A stretch of 37,317 bases of DNA from positions 1-37,317 of the forward strand of contig JAGWRX010000045.1 of assembly GCA_028876395.1 (NCBI GenBank). Reading direction: 5' to 3'. This document shows, one piece after another, positions 1-9,680 of the stretch. Made by a program: the position numbers and the translations under genes. The notes below the pieces were generated by a model, which did not search any database, was not told the DNA's origin, and was given only the letters and a program-made list of their open reading frames with translations. This DNA is from Acidobacteriota bacterium. Its GTDB lineage: Bacteria > Acidobacteriota > Terriglobia > Terriglobales > Acidobacteriaceae. The first letter of the stretch is position 1. The number at the start of each line of letters is the position of its first letter.

Positions 1-1
1 C

Positions 2-1003
2 GGCGGCGTGAAGGTAGCGCGGAGCCGCGATGAAGCCGAGCTGCACGTGAAGAACATTCTGGGCATGCAGCTGGTGACGCACCAGACCGGCCCGCAGGGA
101 CAGAAGGTGCAGCGGCTGCTGATTGAAGAGACGGCGGCCATTGATCGCGAGCTCTACCTGGGCATCGTGCTCGACCGCGCTACCGGCAAGCTTGTGTTCA
201 TGGCGTCGCAGGCTGGCGGCATGGAGATTGAAGAGGTAGCCGCGAAGACTCCCGAGGCCATCTTCAAGGAGACCATCGATCCGGCGGTGGGCTTTGGCGC
301 ATGGCAGGCGCGCAAGCTGGCTTTCGCACTGGGGCTGAAGTCCACGCAGATCAACCAGGCCGTCGGTTTTTTCCAGGCGCTCTACAAGGCGTTTGTCGAG
401 ACCGATGCATCGCTGCTGGAGATCAATCCTTTCATCACCACCAAGGACGACAAGCTCTTCGCGCTGGATGCGAAGATGAACTTCGACGATAACGCGCTCT
501 TCCGCCATGCGGAGATTAAGGCGCTGCGCGACGTGGCCGAGGAAGACCCGCTTGAAGTGGAAGCCAGCAAGTACGCGCTGAACTACATCAAGCTGGATGG
601 CTCCATTGCCTGCATGGTGAACGGCGCGGGCCTGGCGATGGCCACGATGGACATCATCCAATACGCAGGCGGCAGCCCCGCGAATTTTCTGGATGTGGGC
701 GGCGGCGCAACGCAGGAGCAGATTGAGCACGCCTTTGAGATTCTGCTTTCAGACGCGCATGTGAAGGCGATCTTCATCAATATCTTTGGCGGCATTCTGC
801 GCGTGGACCGGCTGGCCACGGGCGTGGTGGCAGCGGCGCGCAACCTGAATGTGAAGGTGCCGATTGTGCTGCGTCTTGAAGGAACCAACGTGGAGGAAGG
901 CCGGCAGATTCTGAAGGAGTCGGGCCTGAACTTCCAGGTGGGCGCGACGATGAAGGAAGCGGCGGAGATGGTTGTTGCAGCGGCGAAGGGAGTGGGTGCA
1001 TAA
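2..1003 (+). CDS. sucC: Succinyl-CoA synthetase (ADP-forming) beta subunit, 5'-truncated by window edge
   Basis: Beta subunit of the TCA-cycle enzyme that interconverts succinyl-CoA and succinate with formation of ATP or GTP. The reading frame is open from the first bases (Gly-Gly-Val-Lys-Val-Ala), a segment normally about 50 residues inside SucC, so the true start lies upstream. About 333 residues remain of a usual length near 390. The visible part has the end of the ATP-grasp domain (LLEINPF near the middle, where the acidic metal ligand sits) and the C-terminal CoA-ligase domain with NFLDVGGGA and the FINIFGGI loop. The stop codon is followed after one base by the sucD ATG, so the two subunits are made from one operon. 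The GTG at 8 is an internal codon, not a start. Confidence 0.95.
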   Translation, partial: GGVKVARSRDEAELHVKNILGMQLVTHQTGPQGQKVQRLLIEETAAIDRELYLGIVLDRATGKLVFMASQAGGMEIEEVAAKTPEAIFKETIDPAVGFGAWQARKLAFALGLKSTQINQAVGFFQALYKAFVETDASLLEINPFITTKDDKLFALDAKMNFDDNALFRHAEIKALRDVAEEDPLEVEASKYALNYIKLDGSIACMVNGAGLAMATMDIIQYAGGSPANFLDVGGGATQEQIEHAFEILLSDAHVKAIFINIFGGILRVDRLATGVVAAARNLNVKVPIVLRLEGTNVEEGRQILKESGLNFQVGATMKEAAEMVVAAAKGVGA

Positions 1004-1004
1004 G

Positions 1005-1880
1005 ATGGCTGTACTCGTAAATAAAGAAACTCGCCTCATTGTTCAGGGACTTACCGGCAAGGAAGGTACGTTCCATGCCAAGGGCTGCGCGGAGTACGGC
1101 ACCAACGTGGTGGGCGGCGTGACGCCCGGCAAGGGCGGCAGCACCCACGAGGGCTGGCCGGTGTTCAACACAGTGACAGATGCTGTGGAGAAGACAGGCG
1201 CGAATGCGACGATGATTTTTGTTCCGCCGCCGTTTGCCGCCGACGCCATTCTGGAAGCAGAGGACGCAGGGATTCCGCTGATTGTCTGCATCACTGAAGG
1301 TATTCCCACGCTGGACATGGTGAAGGTATGGGCCAAGCTGAAGGTGTCGAAGTCGCGGCTGATCGGGCCGAACTGCCCGGGCGTGATTTCGCCGGGTAAG
1401 GCGAAGATTGGCATCATGCCTGGGCGCATTCACAAGGAAGGATCTATCGGCATTGTGTCACGTTCGGGCACGCTGACCTATGAGGCTGTGCACCAGCTCA
1501 CGCAGCGCGGTATCGGCCAATCGACGGCGATTGGCATTGGCGGCGACCCGATCATCGGCACTACGCATATTGATGCGCTGCGCCTGCTGAATGACGATCC
1601 GGAGACTGAAGCGATCATCATGATTGGCGAGATTGGCGGGTCGGCGGAAGAAGCGGCTGCGGAGTTTGTGAAGCAGCATGTGAAGAAGCCAGTGGTGGGC
1701 TTTATCGCCGGGCAGACCGCGCCTCCGGGGCGCCGCATGGGCCACGCGGGAGCGATCATCAGCGGCGGGCAGGGCACGGCGGCCGACAAGATGAAGGCGA
1801 TGACGGCGGCCGGGATTCATGTTGTAGTGTCTCCGGCAGAGATTGGCGCGACGCTGGCGCGGGTTATCGGCAAGGCGTGA
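1005..1880 (+). CDS. sucD: Succinyl-CoA synthetase alpha subunit
   Basis: Alpha subunit of succinyl-CoA synthetase, 291 residues, the usual size. It binds CoA in its N-terminal Rossmann-like domain ([12 protein letters not shown], then [15 protein letters not shown]) and carries the catalytic histidine that is phosphorylated in the cycle, seen here in [10 protein letters not shown] near residue 245. [11 protein letters not shown] and [10 protein letters not shown] are further family signatures. I chose the ATG at 1005, one base after the sucC stop. An in-frame TTG at 972 would add 11 residues inside sucC and is not supported by the family N-terminus ([10 protein letters not shown]). A strong terminator hairpin follows at 1911. 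Confidence 0.97.
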   Translation: MAVLVNKETRLIVQGLTGKEGTFHAKGCAEYGTNVVGGVTPGKGGSTHEGWPVFNTVTDAVEKTGANATMIFVPPPFAADAILEAEDAGIPLIVCITEGIPTLDMVKVWAKLKVSKSRLIGPNCPGVISPGKAKIGIMPGRIHKEGSIGIVSRSGTLTYEAVHQLTQRGIGQSTAIGIGGDPIIGTTHIDALRLLNDDPETEAIIMIGEIGGSAEEAAAEFVKQHVKKPVVGFIAGQTAPPGRRMGHAGAIISGGQGTAADKMKAMTAAGIHVVVSPAEIGATLARVIGKA

Positions 1881-1910
1881 AGACAGCGGACAGCGAACAG
1901 CAAAGACACG

Positions 1911-1940
1911 AAGGCCCACCGCAATGGTGGGCCTTTGTGT
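1911..1940 (+). terminator. Hairpin terminator behind sucCD
   Basis: A perfect 10-bp inverted repeat (AAGGCCCACC / GGTGGGCCTT, loop GCAAT) lies 30 bases after the sucD stop and is flanked by A-rich and T-rich bases. It sits between two convergent genes, so it may also stop transcripts from the leftward M13 peptidase gene. Confidence 0.8.
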
Positions 1941-1958
1941 TGCGCGTGTGAAGGGCCG

Positions 1959-4022
1959 CTACCAGACCCGGCAAGGCTTCGGATTCACCATCGCCGCCGT
2001 CTTCTTGCAACTGAAGCTTTTCGCGAACTCGGGCAGGTCAGTGAGCACGGTGTTGGTGCGGTACTCGTCGGGTGCGTGCGGGTCAGTCTGCGCCTGGGTG
2101 CGCAGTTGCTCGGGGCGCGTCTGTGTGCACCACTGCTGCGCGTAGGCAATCCAGAAGCGCTGTTCTGGCGTGTAGCCGTCGGTCGTTGCGGTCATGTCCA
2201 GGTGCTCGGCCTGGGCCTTGTCCTGCCATGCGATCCATGCCAGCCACAGGCCGCCGAGGTCGGCGAGGTTTTCACCCAGCGTAAGTTTGCCGTTGAGGTG
2301 CACGCCGGGCACGGCCTCGATGGCGTCGTATTGCCTGACCATGCACTGGGCGCGGTCGTTGAACTTCTGTTCGTCGTTCTTTGTCCACCAGTCCTTGAGG
2401 TTCCCGTCCTTGTCGTACTGGCGGCCTTCGTCGTCGAAGCCGTGGGTGAGCTCGTGGCCGATGGTTGAACCCATGTCGCCGTAGTTAGCCGCGTCGTCTT
2501 CCTTGTCGCTGAAGAAGGGCGGCTGAAAGTAGCCGGCAGGGAAGTTGACGTTGTTCATTTGCGGGTCGTAGTAGGCGTTGACGGTGGGCGGGGACATGAA
2601 CCACTCGTCTTTATCCACCGGTTTGCCGATCTTGGCGAGATCGCGCGCAAAGTCGAATGCGCGAACGCGCTCCTGGTTGCCGAGCGCGTCGTCGCGGATA
2701 ATTTGCAGCTTTGAGTAGTCGCGCCACTTGTTGGGATAGCCGATCTTGTTCATCACGGTGTGCAGCTTTTCCTTGGCCTTGACCTTAGTCTCTGCGCTCA
2801 TCCAGTCGAGGCCGTCGATGTCTTTGCCCATGGCCTGCTCGATGGCCAGCGTCATCTCCAACGCATGCTGCTTTGCTTCCGGCGGGAAGTATCGGGCGAC
2901 GTAGACCTGGCCCAGCGCTTCGCCCATCTCGCGATCCACGCGGCTGGTGCAGCGCTTCCAGCGATCCTGCTCCTTCTCCGCGCCGTTGAGTATGTGCGCG
3001 TAGAAGTGCCATGTTTCATGGTCGAAGCTGTCGGGCAGGCTTGTGCCGGCGTAGGTGTGGAGCAGGTGCCAGCGCAGATAGGTACGGAGTTGGTCGATGG
3101 GCGTATCGGCGACGAGCGTGTTGAACTCGGCGAAGAATTTGGGCTCGGTGTCGTTCATCTTGCCGGCGGCTGGCGCGTGCGCTGCGACTACATATTTAGG
3201 CAGCGAAAAGTGCGTCAGCCCCTTGCCGAAGCTGGCGATATCCGTGGGATGGTTCAGGTTTTGCGGGTCGCGCTGTTCGGTGATGGTGAGCGAAGCCCTG
3301 GCCAGCTCGGTCTCGATGGCCAGCACGGTCTGGGCGTCTTTCGCGGCCTGTGACTCCGGCTCGCCGGCGAGCGCGAAGATGTTGTGCACGTGGTCCACGT
3401 ACTGTTTGCGCTGCTCGACGGACTTGGCGTCTGTGCGGGTGTAGTAATCGCGCTCGGGCAGGCCGAGGCCGCCGGCGTTATAGAAGGAGATCATCGAGTC
3501 GGCGTTGGCAAAATCCTGATTCGCGCTGAAGTCAAAGAAGGCGTTCACGCCGATGGTGTGCAGGTGCGCGAGGAGCGCGGGCAGCTCATCGGGCGACTTG
3601 AGGGCGGCAATGCGGTCCAGCTCCGGCTGGAGCGGGGAAAGCCCCTGCTTGTCGATGGATGCCGTGTCCATGCAGCTCGCGTACTCGTCGCCAATCTTCT
3701 GCTCGTTTGGGGTGCGCGTGGGCGAGGGCACTGCTGCCTGCTCGAGAATCTGCTTGAGATGCAGGCGGTTCAGCTCATACAGTTCGGTGAAGCGGCCGTA
3801 GGATGCCTGATCTGGCGGCAAGGGATTGCGCTTGAACCAGCCATTGCAACTGTAGCGATAAAAGTTCTCGCAAGGGTCTACGGTCTTGTCGACCAATGAA
3901 GGATCGAAGACGCGCAACTCGTGCGTGGCTGCGGGCGCGGCAGATTGGCAAAAAGCGGGCGCGGCGGCCACGAGAGCGATGAGCGCGAGACGACAAACGG
4001 GTGCGGCAGTCATGCGAAACAT
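1959..4022 (-). CDS. Secreted M13 family zinc metallopeptidase (neprilysin/PepO-like)
   Basis: Zinc endopeptidase of family M13, 687 residues, the normal full length. A signal peptide covers about residues 1-26 ([16 protein letters not shown]), so it acts outside the cytoplasmic membrane. The N-terminal Peptidase_M13_N region begins at [14 protein letters not shown]. The substrate-binding NAYYDP segment is near residue 482, the zinc-binding HELTH is at 523-527, and the third zinc ligand is in ENLADLGG at 584-591. The C-terminus ends in Cys-Arg-Val-Trp, the conserved M13 ending. A second ATG at 4013 (MTAAPV) is an equally possible start. The gene stands alone, divergent from ndk, with 92 bases between the two starts. 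Substrate unknown. Confidence 0.95.
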   Translation of the reverse strand: MFRMTAAPVCRLALIALVAAAPAFCQSAAPAATHELRVFDPSLVDKTVDPCENFYRYSCNGWFKRNPLPPDQASYGRFTELYELNRLHLKQILEQAAVPSPTRTPNEQKIGDEYASCMDTASIDKQGLSPLQPELDRIAALKSPDELPALLAHLHTIGVNAFFDFSANQDFANADSMISFYNAGGLGLPERDYYTRTDAKSVEQRKQYVDHVHNIFALAGEPESQAAKDAQTVLAIETELARASLTITEQRDPQNLNHPTDIASFGKGLTHFSLPKYVVAAHAPAAGKMNDTEPKFFAEFNTLVADTPIDQLRTYLRWHLLHTYAGTSLPDSFDHETWHFYAHILNGAEKEQDRWKRCTSRVDREMGEALGQVYVARYFPPEAKQHALEMTLAIEQAMGKDIDGLDWMSAETKVKAKEKLHTVMNKIGYPNKWRDYSKLQIIRDDALGNQERVRAFDFARDLAKIGKPVDKDEWFMSPPTVNAYYDPQMNNVNFPAGYFQPPFFSDKEDDAANYGDMGSTIGHELTHGFDDEGRQYDKDGNLKDWWTKNDEQKFNDRAQCMVRQYDAIEAVPGVHLNGKLTLGENLADLGGLWLAWIAWQDKAQAEHLDMTATTDGYTPEQRFWIAYAQQWCTQTRPEQLRTQAQTDPHAPDEYRTNTVLTDLPEFAKSFSCKKTAAMVNPKPCRVW

Positions 4023-4072
4023 GCCGAAACTCTACCAGATTTACGGCCCGGAGGGCTGTGCTCTCTGGCCGT

Positions 4073-4078
4073 TACAAT
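4073..4078 (+). promoter_or_regulatory. Possible -10 box for ndk
   Basis: TACAAT (one mismatch to the sigma-70 -10 consensus) lies 36 bases before the ndk start, in the short divergent spacer shared with the M13 peptidase gene. No convincing -35 box is visible, so this is a weak call. Confidence 0.3.
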
Positions 4079-4114
4079 AGGAAACGAGCAAAAATCCGTA
4101 CAGGAGCAAATCGA

Positions 4115-4531
4115 GTGGCGCAACGCACATTCAGCATCATCAAGCCGGACGCGGTCCGCAAAGGCTACACAGGAGCGATTCTGGCCGAAATTGAAAAGGC
4201 CGGCTTTCAGATCGTGTCCCTCAAGAGGGCATCCATCTCAAAGAAGCAGGCCGAGGGCTTTTATTACGTTCATGCCGAGCGGCCATTCTTCAACGACCTC
4301 TGCACGTTCATGTCGTCAGGGCCGCTGGTTTTGATGGTTCTGGAGAAGGATAACGCCATTACTGATCTGCGCAAGCTGATGGGCGCGACAAATCCGGCGA
4401 ACGCCGAAGAGGGAACCATCCGCAAGAAGTTTGCGGGGTCGATTCAGGAGAACGCGATCCACGGGTCGGATGCCGAAGACACTGCGGCGTTTGAAATCGG
4501 TTATTGGTTCGCGGGGTATGAATTGGTTTAG
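4115..4531 (+). CDS. ndk: Nucleoside diphosphate kinase
   Basis: Transfers the gamma phosphate between nucleoside tri- and diphosphates through a phospho-histidine. It has 138 residues, the usual size for the family. Visible signatures are [13 protein letters not shown] at the N-terminus, RPFFNDL, and the active-site loop NAIHGSD with the catalytic histidine at residue 116. The start is the GTG at 4115, chosen because AGGAG lies 8 bases upstream (4102-4106) and because the family begins with (M)[11 protein letters not shown]. The longer frame from 4001 runs into the promoter region and was discarded. It is convergent with the yceH-like gene, 16 bases apart. Confidence 0.97.
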   Translation: MAQRTFSIIKPDAVRKGYTGAILAEIEKAGFQIVSLKRASISKKQAEGFYYVHAERPFFNDLCTFMSSGPLVLMVLEKDNAITDLRKLMGATNPANAEEGTIRKKFAGSIQENAIHGSDAEDTAAFEIGYWFAGYELV

Positions 4532-4547
4532 CTGAAGAAGGTCAGGC

Positions 4548-5207
4548 TCAGCCGAAGAGCGAGTCAATCTTCTGCTGCAGTACAGCGACTTCCTGCCGCA
4601 GTTCAGCAACAATGGATTCCAGCTGTGCGATGCGCTGCTCGTGCGCGGGCGCTTCGCCGCTGGATGCGGATTCAGTGGCTGCAATCGGTAGCGATTCCAC
4701 CGCGCCCGAAAGCAGATGCGCATAGCGCGATTCCTTTGTCCCGGGTTGGCGGGGCAGTACGGCTGCGAGGGGCGGTTCGCGTTCCATCAATTTCTGCAGG
4801 CCGGCAATGACGTCTGCAATTTCTTCAAAGCGGTGCATGCGCTCCGTGCGGCCGCGCAGCTCGCCCGGCGTTTGCGGGCCGCGCAGCAGCAGCACGCAGA
4901 GCAGGGCCGTCTCTGCGCGGCTGAAGTTGAAGGCCTCGCCGAGCCAGTGTTCATATTTGGTTACGCGCCCGTCGGCGCCGCGCGCGGGGCCTGCCAGCCG
5001 CTGCTCCTCAAGGCCATGCAGTGCCTGCCGCACTGTCGCCTCGTCCAGATCCATAACCGGCTCGCGATTGGAGCGCTGATTGCAGGCGTTGACGAGTGCG
5101 TTCAGCGACAGCGGATAGTAGTCCGGCGTGGTCACTTCTTTTTCAACCAGCGCGCCCAGGACGCGGGCGTCGGCGGGTGAAAGCAGGATGGGTTCAGTCG
5201 GCGGCAT
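4548..5207 (-). CDS. YceH family protein (DUF480)
   Basis: Member of the YceH/DUF480 family, 219 residues, close to the usual length. The conserved N-terminal winged-helix pair is plain: LSPADARVLGALVEKE, then TPDYYPLSLNALVNACNQ and SNREPVMDLDE, followed by a second winged-helix with LLLRGPQTPGELRGR. The last 30 or so residues (EQRIAQLESIVAEL onward) are predicted coiled coil. I placed the start at the ATG at 5207 (MPPTEPILLS). The longer frame to 5408 only reads across the end of the RND pump gene. It lies 26 bases downstream of that pump gene on the same strand, so it may be the tail of the efflux operon. The biochemical role of the family is not established. Confidence 0.9.
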   Translation of the reverse strand: MPPTEPILLSPADARVLGALVEKEVTTPDYYPLSLNALVNACNQRSNREPVMDLDEATVRQALHGLEEQRLAGPARGADGRVTKYEHWLGEAFNFSRAETALLCVLLLRGPQTPGELRGRTERMHRFEEIADVIAGLQKLMEREPPLAAVLPRQPGTKESRYAHLLSGAVESLPIAATESASSGEAPAHEQRIAQLESIVAELRQEVAVLQQKIDSLFG

Positions 5208-5233
5208 AGCTTTATTCTGCCATCCGGGGCAGG

Positions 5234-6787
5234 CTACGCGGGTTCTTCCGGCGTGGCGCGGTCGCGGGTAAGCAGGAAGTAAACGACCGGCGTAACCACG
5301 AGGCTGAGCACCATGGAGATGGCGAGGCCTCCGATGACGGCGATGGCCAGCGGCTGCAGCATCTGCGAGCCCGCGCCAAGGGCGAAGGCCAGGGGCAGCA
5401 TGCCGCACACGGCTGCGATGGCGGTCATCATGATGGGCCGCAGGCGGCGCTGGGCTGCGTGCATCATGGCTTCGGCTGCGGAGAGCCCTTCAGCGCGGAA
5501 CTTTTCGTCAGCGTCGAGCAGCAGGATGCCGTTCTTGGCCACGATGCCGATGACCATGATGAGGCCCATGAAGGACGCGACGTTGAAGGTTGTATTCGTG
5601 ATGAGCAGCGCGAGAATTACGCCTGAAATCGAGAGCACCGAAGATGTGAGGATGGCGATCGGTGCGGGGAAGTTGCGGAACTCAGTGAGGAGCACGCCGA
5701 AGACCAGCGCCAGCGCCAGCAGCAGCACCTGGAGCAGATCGCGAAAGGATTTCTGCTGTTCCTCGTAGGTTCCGCCGTACTCGACGCGTACCGACGCGGG
5801 CAGGTGCAGCCCGGCGATTATCTGGCGCACTTTGGCTATGCCGGAACCGAGGTCGGAGCCTTCCAGGCGTCCTGTGACCACGACAAGACGTTGTAGATTT
5901 TCGCGTTTGACTTCATTCTGCGGCGGCAGCTGCTGGATTGTGGCCAGCGAGCCCAGCGTCGCAGTGTGGCCTGAGCTGCTGTTGAAGACGGTGTTCCGGA
6001 TGGCGTCAAGCGACGTGCGATGCTCTTCGCCGAGGCGCACGCGGATGGTGTAAGGGCGGTCGTTTGCGATCAGCGGATCGCTGGTGGGCAGGCCATCCAG
6101 AATCGCTGTGGCATCTTGTGAAACCTCAGTGGGCGTAAAGCCCAACCGTGCCGCGACGACGGGATCAATCTGAAAGTCGGTTGCCGGTCCGCTGATGGTG
6201 TTCTCAATTCCGTTCTGCACATCGACGACGCCCTTGATTTTGCCGATGGCATTGCCGACCCTGGGGCCGAGCTGCGCGAGGAGCGCCGGATCGTTGGTGA
6301 AGAGCTTGATCTGGATGGGCTCCGGTGCGTTGGAGAGGTCGCCGATCATGTCCTGCAAAACCTGCGTGAACTCGATGTCAAGCTCCGGCTCGGTGGCCCG
6401 GATCTGCGCGCGCACATCGGCGATGACGTCATCGATTCCGCGGCTTCGTCTGGACTTGAGTTTCACGGTGAAGTCGCCGGTGTTGGCCTCGGTTACCGCG
6501 GCGAGACCCATCTGGAGGCCGGTACGGCGTGAAGTGATCTCGACCTCGGGCGTGGCGTGCAGGATGCGTTCGACGTGCTCGAGCACGCGATTCGTCTCAG
6601 TGAGCGAGCTGCCTGCGGGCATGATGTAATCGAGGACAAAGCCGCCTTCATCCATCTCGGGCAGCAGATCGGAGCCCAGCGCCTGGTAGCCCGCCCACGT
6701 TGCCACGACAAGCAGAAGGCAGGCGCCGCCGAGCCATAACGGCTTGGCCAGCGACCACTCCAGGACACGATGGTGAATGCTCAGCAC
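5234..6787 (-). CDS. RND efflux pump, C-terminal half (frameshifted from 6648-8342)
   Basis: Second half of an inner-membrane RND transporter of the HAE/AcrB type. It contains the start of the second membrane repeat (WSLAKPLWLGGACLLLVVA), the periplasmic porter segment beginning GSDLLPEMDEGGF, and the last transmembrane helices, including GIVAKNGILLL, which holds the lysine of the proton relay. The only start available in this frame is the GTG at 6787. The frame, however, reads coherent family sequence upstream of it (AGRFLARVLS), so it was originally joined to the ORF above. The junction is a one-base shift between about 6795 and 6850. Either the gene is a recent pseudogene or the sequence has an error; two separate subunits are unlikely. 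Confidence 0.85.
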   Translation of the reverse strand: MLSIHHRVLEWSLAKPLWLGGACLLLVVATWAGYQALGSDLLPEMDEGGFVLDYIMPAGSSLTETNRVLEHVERILHATPEVEITSRRTGLQMGLAAVTEANTGDFTVKLKSRRSRGIDDVIADVRAQIRATEPELDIEFTQVLQDMIGDLSNAPEPIQIKLFTNDPALLAQLGPRVGNAIGKIKGVVDVQNGIENTISGPATDFQIDPVVAARLGFTPTEVSQDATAILDGLPTSDPLIANDRPYTIRVRLGEEHRTSLDAIRNTVFNSSSGHTATLGSLATIQQLPPQNEVKRENLQRLVVVTGRLEGSDLGSGIAKVRQIIAGLHLPASVRVEYGGTYEEQQKSFRDLLQVLLLALALVFGVLLTEFRNFPAPIAILTSSVLSISGVILALLITNTTFNVASFMGLIMVIGIVAKNGILLLDADEKFRAEGLSAAEAMMHAAQRRLRPIMMTAIAAVCGMLPLAFALGAGSQMLQPLAIAVIGGLAISMVLSLVVTPVVYFLLTRDRATPEEPA

Positions 6788-8342
6788 GCGGGCGAGAAAG
6801 CGGCCGGCGGTGTGGTCGCCGCTGGCTGTGATTGCGATGCTTGCGGAGCAGCACGAGACTGAGGCCGGGTGTCCAGGTGAGCGCGAGCGCGAGCGAGGTG
6901 AGAAGCGATGCGGCCATGGTGATGGCCAGCGCGCGGAAGAAGCTGCCCGTGATTCCGGTGACAGAAATCAGCGGCAAAAAGACGACCACCGGCGTGATCG
7001 TGGAGCCGACGAGCGGCGTGGTGATTTCGCTGAGCGCCTTGCGCACGGCATGGACGCGCGGTTCGCCAGCGTCGCGATGCATCACGATGTTTTCGACCAC
7101 CACGATGGCATCGTCGATGACCAGGCCGATGGCGGCGGCCAGGCCGCCGAGCGTCATCAGGTTGAAGCTCTGGCCGATCATCCACAAGACCACCACGGTG
7201 ACGGCGATGGTGACCGGAATGACGAGGCCGGCAACCAGGGATGAAGTCCAGTCGCGAAGGAAGAGAAAGAGAATGATGCAGGCGAGGACGAGCCCGATGA
7301 AGATTGCGTCGCGCACGCTGGAGATGCTGTCGCGCACCAGTTGCGACTGGTCGTAGAAGGGTTCGAGCTTGACGCCCGGCGGCAGCTTGCGGCGCAACTG
7401 GGCCACCTGTGCAGACACGGCATCGGCCACGGCGACAGTGTTGCTGGAGGGCTGGCGGGCGATGGTCAGCAGGACCGCGCTTTTGCCGTTTGCGGTGACC
7501 GTGGTGTAGACGGGCAAGGTGGAGTTTTCCACCGTAGCCACGTCGGCCACGCGCACGGGCGCACCGGCCGGCGTTGTCTTCACCACGAGCTGTCGCAGCT
7601 GATCGGCATCATGCACCCGCGCGCCGACGAGCCCAAGAATCAGCTGATGGTTGGCCTCGTACAGGCCGGGTGAATCCACAATGTTCGAGGCCTGAATCGC
7701 ATTCACCAGATCGTTGATTGTGACGCCGGAGGCCGCCAACTGCGCGAGGTTCGGAACCACGTGGAACTCAGGCACCTGGCCGCCCTGCACGATGACAATG
7801 CTTACGCCCGCCACGCGATTCAGAGGGGGCTTCAGGTCGTAAGTGGCAATCTCCCACAGGCGCGTCTGCGGCACCGTGTTGGAGGTGAGGCTGTAGCCGA
7901 GGATCGGAAAGGTCGCGAAGGTGAGGCGGTTGGTCGTAATCCTGGCAGTGGGCGGAAGTGTCTGCTCCACCTTGCTGAGCGCTGCGTCCACGAGCTGCAA
8001 GGAGAGGACCATGTCCTGATTCCAGTCGAAGAAGAGGCTGACCTCGGCCGATCCGCGGCTGGTTGTCGAGCGCACTGTGTGCAATCCCGGCACCGAGTTC
8101 ACCGCGTTTTCGATGGGCCGGGTGATGGTCACCTCCATCTGCTCGACGGGCATCACGCCGTTATCGACGCCGATCACGACGCGCGGAAAGTTCGTCTCCG
8201 GAAAGACTGAAATCGGCACTTTGAAGGCGAGATAGATACCGGCAACTGTGAGCACTGCCGCGAAAAAAAACACGGTGCGCGTGGAGCGCACCAACCAGAA
8301 CAGCTCCTTTTCCGCGGCGTGGCCCAGGGACAGATGCGACAT
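6648..8342 (-). CDS. RND efflux pump, N-terminal half (frameshifted)
   Basis: First half of a proton-driven RND pump. TM1 is at about residues 20-40, and the first large periplasmic loop is present with PETNFPRVVIGVDNG. The membrane block after residue 330 includes GLVIDDAIVVVENI with the proton-relay pair Asp410-Asp411. After LVLLRKHRN, near residue 510, the frame leaves the family and continues as arginine-rich nonsense to a stop at 6648, while the correct continuation is in the +1 frame (ORF 5234-6787). Joined, the two parts give about 1035 residues, the normal size. The ATG shares one base with the stop of the membrane fusion gene (TGATG), so translation is coupled. Order outer membrane factor, fusion protein, pump. 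Confidence 0.87.
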   Translation of the reverse strand: MSHLSLGHAAEKELFWLVRSTRTVFFFAAVLTVAGIYLAFKVPISVFPETNFPRVVIGVDNGVMPVEQMEVTITRPIENAVNSVPGLHTVRSTTSRGSAEVSLFFDWNQDMVLSLQLVDAALSKVEQTLPPTARITTNRLTFATFPILGYSLTSNTVPQTRLWEIATYDLKPPLNRVAGVSIVIVQGGQVPEFHVVPNLAQLAASGVTINDLVNAIQASNIVDSPGLYEANHQLILGLVGARVHDADQLRQLVVKTTPAGAPVRVADVATVENSTLPVYTTVTANGKSAVLLTIARQPSSNTVAVADAVSAQVAQLRRKLPPGVKLEPFYDQSQLVRDSISSVRDAIFIGLVLACIILFLFLRDWTSSLVAGLVIPVTIAVTVVVLWMIGQSFNLMTLGGLAAAIGLVIDDAIVVVENIVMHRDAGEPRVHAVRKALSEITTPLVGSTITPVVVFLPLISVTGITGSFFRALAITMAASLLTSLALALTWTPGLSLVLLRKHRNHSQRRPHRRPLSRPRAEHSPSCPGVVAGQAVMARRRLPSACRGNVGGLPGAGLRSAARDG

Positions 8343-9676
8343 CAGTCGTCCTCCCCGCTCTTGCCGGCCGCGGGCTTTGCATCTTCATCCTCTGCCGGGC
8401 CAATCTTCACGCGCGTCCCTTCATCGAGGCCATATGCTCCGCCGGTGATGACCATGTCATCAGGCGCGATGCCGCTGACAATCTGCACGTCGCTTTCGTC
8501 CTGGATGCCGAGCGTCACGGGCTTGCGATGAGCCGTTCCGTCCGCGCCGATGACCATCACGGATTTGGCGCCGTCCAGCCCGGTCACGATAGCGGAGAGA
8601 GGAATCTTCCATGCCTGCGCGACGGTTCTTCCGGTGATGGAGGCCTTCACCGGCGTGCCCACCTTCAGTGTCCCGGCTTTGTTTTCGATCTTGAGCCAGA
8701 CCTCGACCGTGGTGCTGCCCGGATCGAGCGCGGGGCTGATCAGCGAGACTCTGGCGGCTATCGGATTGGCGACTCCCGGCACGCTGATGGAGGCCGCATC
8801 GCCCACCTTCATCTGCTGCGCGAGACTCTGCGCCAGGTGCATCTTGGCGATCAGCGCAGAGGCGTCCATGACCGTGAGCAGGGGCATGCCCGCAGCGGCG
8901 GTCTCGCCGGCAAAGAGCGGCCTGTCGGTGACGACACCGTCGATGGGGCTGCGAATCTCAGAGTAGCTGACCTGCGCCTCAGCTCCCTTGTACTTGCCCT
9001 CGGCTGAGGTCAACTGTCCCTGCGCCGATTTAAGCGCTGCCTCGCGGCTGACGCTGCGCAGCGATTCAAGATGCTTGGCAGCAGAGTCGTACGCGGCCTG
9101 CGCCTGCACCAGCGCTGCCTGTGCCGTGTCCAGATCGCGGCCCGGGATGGCGCCCTCCGCAAAAAGTTGCTTGCGGCTTTTTACGATGCTCAGATTCAGG
9201 CCGAGATTGGCCCTGGCCTGCGCCACATCCAGCTCGGCTTTCTGCGTATCCTCCGGAACCTGCGCGCGTGTGGCGGTGGCATAGGCCGCCTGGGCTGCCA
9301 TGTAGGAACCCTTGTTGTCCATCGCCGCCGCGGCCAGGTCAGTGTTTTCAAGCGTGGCCAGCAACTGGCCCTCTTTCACCCTGGAACCGCGCTGCACATA
9401 GAACTTCTTTACCGGCGCACTGATTTTGGGCGCAATGGCGGCCTGCGCCAGCGGCGCGAGGATGGCGTCGGAGACGATTTGCTCGGCGATCCTGCCCTGC
9501 TCAGGATGCTGGGCCTGCACCGTGACTTCAGGCTCTGGCTCTTTTTCCTTCTTGCAGCCGGGCAAAAGCAGGACGGGAAGCGCCACGGCGCATGCAAGCA
9601 GCATGGGCGTCTTCTTCCGCATGCGCGGCAAAGCACGCTCCCTGTGTACAGTTCGACTCATCATCAGGCTCATCAT
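8342..9676 (-). CDS. RND efflux periplasmic adaptor (membrane fusion) lipoprotein
   Basis: HlyD/AcrA-type adaptor that bridges the inner-membrane RND pump and the outer-membrane channel. A hydrophobic leader ends in the lipobox LLLPGC, so the mature protein is anchored by a lipidated cysteine. After it come a lipoyl/barrel-sandwich segment (APKISAPVKKFYVQRGSRVKEGQLLATLEN), a long alpha-hairpin, the returning lipoyl half (SPIDGVVTDRPLFAGE) and the beta-barrel domain. The first of four close ATG codons (9676) is listed. The ATG at 9622 (MRKKTPM) would place the leader right at the N-terminus and is a good alternative. It starts 4 bases after the stop of the outer-membrane factor gene and overlaps the pump start by one base. 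Confidence 0.92.
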   Translation of the reverse strand: MMSLMMSRTVHRERALPRMRKKTPMLLACAVALPVLLLPGCKKEKEPEPEVTVQAQHPEQGRIAEQIVSDAILAPLAQAAIAPKISAPVKKFYVQRGSRVKEGQLLATLENTDLAAAAMDNKGSYMAAQAAYATATRAQVPEDTQKAELDVAQARANLGLNLSIVKSRKQLFAEGAIPGRDLDTAQAALVQAQAAYDSAAKHLESLRSVSREAALKSAQGQLTSAEGKYKGAEAQVSYSEIRSPIDGVVTDRPLFAGETAAAGMPLLTVMDASALIAKMHLAQSLAQQMKVGDAASISVPGVANPIAARVSLISPALDPGSTTVEVWLKIENKAGTLKVGTPVKASITGRTVAQAWKIPLSAIVTGLDGAKSVMVIGADGTAHRKPVTLGIQDESDVQIVSGIAPDDMVITGGAYGLDEGTRVKIGPAEDEDAKPAAGKSGEDD

Positions 9677-9680
9677 CCGT

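Noticed and set aside
6780..6860. Programmed ribosomal frameshift in the RND pump
   Set aside because: No slippery heptamer or stimulatory structure is apparent, and such pumps are not known to use one.
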